Assembly (NCBI GenBank): GCA_003797895.1 | Contig: RKQB01000008.1 | Location: 32,797 to 96,796, forward strand | Source: Cyclobacteriaceae bacterium YHN15 | GTDB lineage: Bacteria > Bacteroidota > Bacteroidia > Cytophagales > Cyclobacteriaceae | Direction: 5' to 3' | Length of the DNA: 64,000 nucleotides | Part shown: piece by piece, positions 1 to 10,500 of the stretch | Position numbering within the stretch: the stretch's first letter is position 1 | Layout: the number at the start of each line of letters is the position of its first letter | Notes under the pieces: model-generated | The model's database searches: none | What the model was told of the DNA's origin: nothing | The model's input: only the letters and a program-made list of their open reading frames with translations | Position numbers and translations under genes: made by a program

Positions 1-1
1 G

Positions 2-1590
2 GAGATTGCCCCTGATGAGTTTGTGGTTCAAAACGGTACCGGAAGTGCTTGGTGGTTGTATGGACTGGAACCGGGGACCACGTATCATTTTGCTGTATTT
101 GAATACAATGGTACAGGATCGGAAACTTTTTACCTCACTGATCCTTATTTGACAGGTACGGGTAGCACGCTCACCGGTCCGACAGTTCAGGCAAGTAATC
201 TTTCTTTCAGCAATATCACGGGGAATTCAATGACCCTGAACTGGACCAATGGAAACGGAACTTCCCGTATGATCGTGGCCAGGGTAGACACTCCTGTGGA
301 TGCTGAGCCTTCGGATTTGACCGGGTATGGGGCAAGCAGTTCTTTTGGAAGTGGAGTTCAGATCAGTCCGGGGAATTTTGTGATTTACAACGGATCGGGA
401 ACGAGTATGAATCTGTCGAATCTTTCTCCGAACAAGACGTATCATTTTTCAATTTTTGAATACAACGGAAGCAGTGGACGGATTTACCTGCGTCCCGGGG
501 CTACAGGAAGTCAGTTGACGGCATCGGCCCCTACGGTTCCTGCAAGCAACTTTTTTGTAAGAAACGTGGACGGTGATCGATTTATTTATGAGTTTACCCG
601 AGGCAACGGCACACGCAGGATGGTAATAGCCAAAAAAGGCAGTCCTGTGACTGCGGTTCCCGTTGACGGGCAGACTTATACTGGAAGTGAAACCTTTGGA
701 TCGGGGACGGAGATTGCCCCTGATGAGTTTGTGGTTCAAAACGGTACCGGAAGTGCTTGGTGGTTGTATGGACTGGAACCGGGGACCACGTATCATTTTG
801 CTGTATTTGAATACAATGGGACAGGTTCTGAGATTTATTACCAAATTGATCCTTATCTAGCTGGTACCGGAAGCACCTTGAGTACCCCAACTGTTCAATC
901 GAGCAATGCTTTTACTAGTAGCAGAAGTAATACCTCTATCAATATTTCCTGGACCCGAGGGGATGGTGCTCAACGAATTCTCATTGGTCGTAAGGATGGG
1001 CCTGTAAATGTTGAACCTCAAGATTTTACCAATTACAGTACTTCGGCCACCTTCGGGACAAGCTGGACCGAAATAGGGACAGGTAACTATGCCCTCGCTG
1101 CAGGAAATGGAAACAATGTGAATATTACCAATCTGGAGCCAGGCACCAATTATAACTTTGCTCTTTTTGAATTTAATGGATCAAGCGCTAAACTCTACCT
1201 TAGACCAGGTTACCAGTTTGCTTTGTCGACTTTCGGAGAAAGACCAACCGTACAGGCTTCGAATGCCACGTATTCCAACATAGGTTTCAATGCGTTCGAT
1301 GTCTCTTTTGTCAAAGGAAACGGGACACGAAGACTGGTTTTAGCCCGGGCTGGATCCGCTGTAAATGCAGGTCCTTCTGATTTTGCCTCTTATGCCTCTA
1401 ATTCGATTTTTGGTCAAGGGGATGAGATTGGTTCCGGAAATTTTGTTGTTTTCAATGGGCTGGAGGAAAATTTTAGTCTGGAAGGTCTACAACCCGGAGT
1501 CACCTATCATTTTGCATTTTTTGAATATGCTGTTTCTGAGCAGGGGGAACTGTATTTGGCTCCAGCTTATACTTCCACTCAAGGCACTCT
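2..1590 (+). repeat. Fn3-like repeat array with one long near-identical DNA duplication
   Basis: Repeat units of about 351-357 bp begin at PTV-x-x-SN motifs near 179, 530, 887 and 1243, preceded by a partial unit. Bases 1 to about 115 recur almost base for base from 709 (offset 708 bp, two repeat units). The rest of the units are more diverged. All repeats are in frame within the giant gene, so copy-number change by recombination would keep the frame. Confidence 0.85.
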
Positions 1591-4500
1591 TGAGAGTTAT
1601 GACCTGGCTCTTTCGGCAATTCTTAGCCCTGAATCGTCCTGCGATTTGAGTGAAGTTGAAAATATCACCGTTGAGGTCTCCAACTTGAGCTCAACACCAG
1701 TGGAAGCATTTAGCTTGGGGTATTCCATCAATGGAGCAAGTCCTGTAATTGAAGAAGTGTCTGGTGAAGACCTGATTCCTGGGAATGAAGCTTTTACCTA
1801 CACATTCAATCAATCCTTTGATTTTTCACCTGAAGGAATATATAATCTACAGGCTTTTCTAGTTCTGGACGGGGATGTGGATTCCGGAAATGATGAACTG
1901 ACTGTATCTGTTGAAAATTTCCCTGATCCGGCAGTTTCACTCACTGGAGATACCACGATTGTAGCAGGAGAGTCCTTGCTTCTTGAAGCTACTGGTGGGG
2001 TGGAATATCTTTGGAGTACACAAGAAACTACAGCTAGCATCACGGTACAACCTTTAGAAACTACTGTTTATACAGTTCTCATCACGGACCAAAATGGTTG
2101 TTCTTTGGAATTATCTGTTCAAGTAGAAGTATTACCTGATCCTTGTGCGGGCTTGGAATGTCCTCCGGGCACTTCCTGTTTGGAAGGACAGTGTATCCCG
2201 ATAGTTTACAGCATTGTCGGCACAGTCCGAGACGCAGAGACCAATACTCCGCTGTCAGGTGTGTTGGTTGCATCAGAGGGAAAAGTGGGTATAGGAGAGG
2301 ATATTTTGACTGATGAACAGGGGGCTTACAGTATAGAAGTAGTTTATAATTCCCTGATTTCATTTACTAAGCTTGGCTATGAGGTTTTCACTTCAACGCC
2401 GATTATTGAAGAAACAAGTGTATTGGATGTGATGCTGCTAGCATCCAATGACCCCTGTGCAGGATTTATTTGTCCTATAGGGTTTTTCTGTTTTGATGGA
2501 AATTGTTTTCCTGAACCACTGACCTTATCCGGATTTGTGAAAGAGGCGGGGACGCAAGCTGTTATCTCTGGTGCATTGGTAAGCACCATATTTGAATCAA
2601 CCCAAACAGATGAAAATGGATTCTATACTATCCGGGTGACAACTGGGGACGTAGTAGTATTTTCCAAGGATGGGTATTTGGATTTTGAAACCGAAGCTAT
2701 TGTTGAGGATAACTTGGAGTTTGATGTTGGATTGCAAGTTGATATTTGTTTTGGACTTAATTGTCCTCCGGGAATGCAATGTTTTCAGGGGCAATGTATT
2801 CCTGAGATTTATGATGTCTCAGGTACAGTCCGTGATTTGGATACCAACGAGCCATTGGCAGGCGTACGGATTACCTTGAACGGCGATTGCACGCTTTGCT
2901 TTTTTGACTGGACTCAGGAGGTATTGACGGATTCTGAGGGGAATTTCAGTGTACAGGTTTCTTATGGAGCAAGTCTTAATTTTTCCAAATCCGGCTATCT
3001 GAATGCCTCTTTTGGCCCAGTAACGGCTAATGTGACGGATGCTGCAATTTTGATGGAGGCTGGAGATGCGCTTTGTGAGGGGCTGGAATGTCCTCCGGGA
3101 ACACAATGTTTTCAGGGGCAATGTATCCCTGAGATCTATGATGTCTCAGGTACAGTCCGTGATTTGGATACTAACGAGCCATTGGCAGGCGTACGGATTA
3201 CCTTGAACGGCGATTGCACGCTTTGCTTTTTTGACTGGACTCAGGAGGTATTGACGGATTCTGAGGGGAATTTCAGTGTACAGGTTTCTTATGGAGCAAG
3301 TCTTAATTTTTCCAAATCCGGCTATCTGAATGCCTCTTTTGACCCTGTGACTGCAAATGTTCCAGATGCTGTGATTTTGATGGAGGTGGGAGATCTGTTA
3401 TGTGTGGGACTGGATTGTCCGGAGGGTACGGTTTGTTTTCAGGGACAGTGTTTACCTATTTCATATGAAGTATCGGGCACTGTTCGAGACTCTGAGACCA
3501 ACGAGCCGATTGCCGGAGTTTTGGTAAGTTCGTTAGGAGCATTTGTACAGGGAGATATTTTCACAGATTCCGAGGGTAATTTCAGAATCAGTGTCCTGAA
3601 TAATTCTCTGGTTGAATTCAGCAAGTTTGGCTATCTGACCGATACTTTTGGTCCGGTGACGGGAACGGTGTCGGATCTGTTGATCTTGATGGAGCCTGGG
3701 GATCAGCTCTGTGCTGATCTGGAATGTCCTGTGGGCACGGCTTGTTTTCAGGGACAGTGTTTACCTATTTCATATGAAGTATCGGGCACTGTTCGAGACT
3801 CTGAGACCAACGAGCCGATTGCCGGAGTTTTGGTAAGTTCGTTAGGAGCATTTGTACAGGGAGATATTTTCACAGATTCCGAGGGTAATTTTAGCATTGG
3901 GGTTGGGATTAATTCGCAAATCGAATTCAGCAAGTCTGGCTATTTAGATACTTCTTTTGGACCTGTAACGGGCCAGGTATTGGATGCGGTGATTTTGATG
4001 GAGGTGGGAGATCCGTTATGTGTGGGACTGGAATGTCCGTTGGGCACGGCGTGTTATCAGGGGCAGTGTGTACCCATTACTTATCAAGTGACCGGTCAGG
4101 TGATTAATCAAGTCACATTAAAACCTGTAGTCGGTGTATTGGTAGATTCCCCGGATAAGTTTTTTCCAGGAGATGTTTTTACAGATTCCAATGGTAATTA
4201 TACTATAGATGTAAATTTTGGTGCTAGAATTACATTTTCCAAGACCGGATATGAAAGCTATACTACAATAGGTATTATAGAAGATACTTCAGATCTTCTT
4301 ATTGCCTTAAAGGGTACATGTGATGGAGTCTACTGTAATATAGGTCAGCAGTGCTATGAAGGAGAGTGTTATATCGCCTGTGCTGCGGATCAGGATTGCC
4401 CTCCTGGTACTAGATGTGCAGGAAATGTGTGTCTTCCCAATGAAACGGATGTTCCATTTGAAACCATCGTGGTATCAGGAATAGTCAGAGATGCAGATTC

Positions 4501-7500
4501 CAACCTTCCAATTTCCGGAGTAAGTGTGTTTGGAGCTCTTCAAGGGTATTATCAAAAAGAAGTTTTCACCGATTCTGATGGGTCTTATGAGATTGTTCTG
4601 AATGAAGGAGCTAGGATCACTTATTCCAAAACCGGGTATGAATCCTTGTCAGGAGATCTGACTGTAAATGTTGGTCCAATTGCGGTAGGGGATAATGTAT
4701 TCGATGCATTTCTTGTTTACAATCCTTGCCGAAATGTTTATTGTCCTATAGGTCAAGTGTGTGTAAGTGGGGAGTGTAAAATCGCCTGTTCGGCCGATCA
4801 GGATTGTCCTCCGGGCACCTTCTGTATGGGAGGGGCTTGTATTTCAGAAGCTGAACTCTGTTTGGTGACTGATTGTCCTCCGGGAACAATCTGTGACAAT
4901 GGCCGATGTCTCACCCAAGAAGATCCTTGTTTCAACTCTAGTTGTCCACTGGGGAGCTATTGTGTAGATGGCACCTGCTATGAGTCAGATTCACCTTTCG
5001 TTACTATAGAAGGAGTTGTCAAGGATGCCAAAACAGGATCAGGGCTCGGTGATGCGGACATCATTGTGGGTGAAAATTACAAGTCGTTTATCACCCAAAG
5101 GGGTGGAACTTTCAGCGTGCAAGTTCCAATCGGGATGGGAGTAGAATTCACCAAGTGGGACTACACTTCCACCACCATTCCTCCGGTCACCGGGCCTCAG
5201 TCTGGTTTGGAAATCGAACTTTATAAAAACTGGTGTCTGATCCACAGTTGCCAACCAGGACAGGTATGTATCAATGGTAGGTGTGAGACGATTTTCTACA
5301 CGCTTTCTGGTACTGTGAGAGATGAGACCACCAATGAACCGCTTTCTGGGGTGACGGTGACTACCGCTGCTGCAGAGGTTTTAACTGACGAAAATGGTAA
5401 CTATACCATTGAAGTGATTATGGGGAATGTCGCGGTCTTCCTGAAAGATGGATATAAAAATTTCCAAACGGAAGCAATCAACGGGGACAATGGGGCCTTG
5501 GATGTGAACCTGATTCCAGGCAATTGTACTGCAGACAGTTGTGAGCCGGGATTTGTCTGTGAAAATGGGGAATGTGTGCCCGATCCTTGTGCGGGACTGA
5601 ATTGTCCTCCCGGAGAATATTGCTTCAATGGGTTCTGCGTGCCTTATGTTAACTTGACTATTTTCGGTACAGTTAAAGACATCCTGACTGGTGAACCAGT
5701 GGCAGCCTCAGCCGTGGTTGATGGAAAACCTACTTTGGTAGATTACAATGGCTTCTTTAGCGTACAGGTACCTTACGGAGAGCAAATTCTATTCATAAAG
5801 GATGGCTACGAATGGGAATACTCTCCATTCCTATTCGATGACTACCAAGTGTTGGAAATTTTGATGACTCCGATTTCCGGATGTGAAAATGTCAGCTGTC
5901 CGGAAGGAACCATCTGCGACAATGGGGTTTGTAAAGATCCATGCGAACTGGTCACTTGTCCTCCAGGAGAAGCCTGCTTTGGTGGCCAATGTTTCCCTGC
6001 GGCATGTGAATCCAGTCTTACAGCTTTGCAGGTATCTCCGGAAGTAGGGGATTCCAATACTGAGTTTACCTTTACTATCTCTTACAAGGATCCGGCAAAT
6101 ATTAAACCGGCTTTTGGTTATCCTCAACTCCAGCTATCTTATGAAAATCCCGGTCAACCAAGATTTACTTCCTTCTATGAAATGATCGAGGTGGATCCTA
6201 GCGATGTGGATGTTAGGGATGGAAAACTTTACCAAGTCTCGGTATCTGGATTATACGAGAATTCAGGTCTTACTTCCTATTTAACTGTTCAGAATGAAGC
6301 TGCATGTACTGTTGATACACCTGAGATCTCTGTTCCGAGAGTTGCTGACAACAACCTTGATCTGGCCATTTTCGCAAATAACATATCCTTCTCTACAGAA
6401 AATCCGCTTGAAAACGAGGCAGTGACCATGTTTGCCAGGATCAGAAATCTTTCTGATTTCCCTGCGGAAAATTTTGTGGTTTCAGCTTATGATGGAGAAA
6501 CTCAGATCTTCTCCACCACAGTGGATTTGTTGGAAGCTGGAAAGAATCAAGACTTCTCTTGGACTTACAGTTTTGGAGAGGCAGGATTCTATCCTATCAA
6601 GGTGGTGATCGATGAAACCAACCAAGTCGAGGAGATCAATGAGCTGAATAATTTTGCAATCAGGCCTGTTTTGGTAGGCAACTTTGTGCTCCCCGGCGGA
6701 ATAGAAGCAAGTGCAAGCCCTAATACTACCACTGTATATGTGAGCAGCACGGTGACTGTATCGGGTTCAGCACAATACTTTGGAATCGAGGAAGGGGTAA
6801 ATCCGAATGTGGTGGGAGCCAATGTGTCTATAAGTTTTGAAGGGGGAACTACACAGACTACAACGGATACCAACGGTAATTTCAGAAGAAGCATCAAGAT
6901 GCCATCGGTGCCGGGAATCTATACCTTTACAGGTTCAGTCACGGATTATACGCTTAGTGCAGACTTGCCAAGCTTCCAGGTCGAGGTAATTCCATATCCT
7001 GAAAAGCCTGATTTGAAAACAGATTTGGTACTGAATCAGACTGAAATATTTGCAGGCGGAGAGGTAAGCGGAACTGCTACCGTTATCAACTTGGGTGAAT
7101 TGACTGCGGTGAACTTCACACTGAGAATTCAGTCCTGTGAAGGATTGATCCAGGATATTCTGATTCCTTCTCTTGCACCGGGAGAGACGCTGAGCTATAA
7201 TTTTACGACCATCATTTCGGAAACCATTGGTTCCTGCTTTGCCAAAAACAACTGCTCGATCTCGGCAATCGCAGATGTAGCCAACCAAGTAGATGATAAG
7301 ACCAGGACCAACAACAGTATAGGAAGGAGCTTTACGGTATATCCGGAATTACCGGATCTGACTGCCGCAAATTCTTCCATATCCAGTAGTAGCCAAATGA
7401 TAGATCCTTTCAACTTTACGGTACGGGTGGATAATATTGGTGGGGTGGCAGTTAGTCAAAACTTCTCAGTGAATGTCTATTTGGATGATGTATTGATTGA

Positions 7501-10500
7501 TAGCCGTCAGTTTGAAGGACTTGAAAAATGCGCTCATATTTCCTATCCTTTAAGCATTGAGTTTGCTACCGGCATGGATCAAACCATTAGGATCAAAGTA
7601 GACGAACCGTTGGGTAGCGGTGAAATAGCGGAGTATAAAGAAGATAACAATGAATTTGTGCGTCAGATAAGATACTTGCCACCACCTACAGAAATTCCTA
7701 ACCTATATATAACCAATACGCTGCTTTCAGTGAATCCAGTTTTGCCAGAGGCAGGCCAGAACTTCCTGATTCAAGCTAAAATCAGAAACACAGGTAATGC
7801 ACCTGTGGAGCAGGATTTTGAGGTCAATTTCCGCGTGGAAGAAAATGGGGTGTTTAGAAATGAGCGGGTGATAATTTCAGGAGGATTACTTCCTGGCGGT
7901 GAAGCGACTGCTCAGCTTGAAACCTCACTGGCTCAATTCGGAAACAATGGAATCTTGGTTGAAATTGATCCGGACAATGTCATTGTTGAAAGCTCCAAAT
8001 TTGACAATAAGGCTAGCATGCCATTATGTGTCGACTTGGTGGCAGTGAAATCAGGTTCAATTTGGGGAAGCACCTTCTTTGTGGATACCCAGCAAACACT
8101 TTCCGGAAGGGTTAGAAATACCGGACTCTTTACTGCCTACAATGTCAGAGTTGACTTCTTGTTGAATGGTGCAGAAATAGGAAATGTGGTTATTCCGGAA
8201 TTGAAGCCAAGCTTTGGATCACAAGGCGAATGGGTCACTTTGCCCTACGTTTTCAGAAATACCGGAGTATTCCAGTTGGAGTTGGTAGTGGATAAAAATG
8301 AGGCCATTGTGGAATGTAATGAATCGAATAATTCTGCTTCCGGTGAAATAAGAGTTCGGGATCAACAACCCGACTTGAGAATTTTGTCCGAATTCATTTC
8401 ACCGAGTGAACTCAATCCTGAACCGGGAGAGGAAGTAAATCTGTTTGTTTCCTTTGAAAATATAGGCGTGGCAGAGGCACAGCCCTTTAAGGTCAGAGTT
8501 ATGGTGGATGATGTTCCACTTGGTGCGGATATCCCGGTCAATGGTTTGGCTGCCGGTCAATTGAGTACCGTTCCAGTAGCTGTTCCTTACAGCAGTCCAA
8601 CAGCGGGAATCAAGGTGGTAAAAGGTATTATTGACGTGGATCGTGAATCAGATGATGTCAGCTATGCCAATAACGAGGCTACAAGAGCCTTGGTGGTAGG
8701 CCGAGCCCCGAATCTCTTCTTTACCAAAATCGATTTCAGTACCTATTGTCCAAATGTTGGAGAACAGGTAGAAATCTTTGTGGATATAGAAAATGAGGGG
8801 GATTTGGGAGCCGATGCAGAAGTGCACTTCTATTATATGACTGAATCAGATACCATTCCGATTGATTTTGTACCAATTTCTGTGGATTTACTTGATTCTA
8901 CCTCCGCTTCCATCACCTGGACGGTGGTCAGCCCTGAATATGGAATAATGGCAGAGATCAAAAACTCTACTCCGCAGGAATTCAATGATTTGGATAATAA
9001 AATTTATGGAGAATTTGTAGATGTTAATCCTCCAATAGTCAAAACGAAGAGCGTTACAGTCTATCTGGATGAAAATGGGGAATCATTGATTCTCCCTCAG
9101 GATGTTGATGACGGTTCTTTCGATCAGGAGTGTGGCATTGCTTCACTATCCCTGGATAGAGATCGATTTGATTGTTCTTCAGTTGGAGTACCAACTCTCG
9201 TTTCGCTGACAGCTGTAGATTTTGCAGGTAATGAAGCAAGTGCGGAAGTTGAAGTGATAGTCTTGGATGAATTACTACCCACTATCACCACCAATGGAGA
9301 CCAGACCGTAGATGCCGCCGAAGGCTTGTGCGAAACAACAGTGGAAGTGAGTGCCAACGCAACCGACAACTGCTCAGTCGGAGATCCAACGGGAGTGAGA
9401 AGTGATGGCTTAGCCCTGACCGATGCGTATCCTGTGGGAGTTACCACGATCACATGGACAGTGACCGATGTGAACGGTAATCCTGCTACGGACGTAATCC
9501 AGACCGTCACGGTGAGCGATACCCAGGCTCCGGTGATCACCACCAATGGAGATCAAACTGTAGATGCGAAAGCAGGCTTGTGCGAAGCAACAGTGGAAGT
9601 GAGTGCCAACGCAACCGACAACTGCTCAGTCGGCGATCCAACGGGAGTGAGAAGTGATGGCTTGGCCCTGACCGATGCGTATCCCGTGGGAGTTACCACG
9701 ATCACATGGACAGTGACCGATGTGAACGGTAATCCTGCTAGGGACGTAATCCAGACCATTACGGTGAGCGATACACAGGCTACGGTGATCACCACCAATG
9801 GAGATCAGACTGTAGATGCGGAAGCAGGCTTGTGCGAAGCAACAGTGGAAGTGAGTGCCAATGCAACCGATAACTGCTCAGTCGGAGATCCAACGGGAGT
9901 GAGAAGTGACGGACTGCCATTGACCGATGCGTACCCTGTGGGAGTTACCACGATCACATGGAAAGTGACCGATGTGAACGGTAATCCTGCTACGGACGTA
10001 ATCCAGACCATTACGGTGATTGATAATCAGCTTCCGGTGATCACCACCAATGGAGATCAGACTGTAGATGCGGAAGCAGGCTTGTGCGAAGCAACAGTTG
10101 AAGTGAGTGCCAATGCAACCGACAACTGCTCGGTCGGAGATCCAACCGGAGTGAGAAGTGATGGACTGCCATTGACCGATGCGTACCCTGTGGGAGTTAC
10201 CACGATCACATGGACAGTGACCGATGTTAACGGTAATCCTGCTAAGGACGTAATACAGACAGTCACGGTGAGCGATACACAGGCTCCTGTGATCAGCTGT
10301 CCTGCCGATATCAGCACCACAGTCGCCTTCGGGGAAACAGGAGCAGTGGTGACCTACGATCTGCCGACTGCCACCGACAACTGCGGCACGCCAAGCGTAC
10401 AATTGATCAGCGGTCCTGCCAGCGGGGCAGTGTTCCCATTGGGCATCACAACCGTGACCTACAGGGCCACTGACGCTTCCGGCAACACTGCCGATTGCAG

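Noticed and set aside
9282..10297. Regular direct repeats that could suggest a CRISPR array
   Set aside because: The period is 252 bp, there are no short unique spacers, and the repeats are in-frame protein-coding HYR domains.
9124..10402. Long minus-strand open frames inside the HYR repeat region
   Set aside because: They mirror the repetitive coding strand, repeat with the same 252-bp period and have no start context or recognisable protein; they are shadows of the giant gene.
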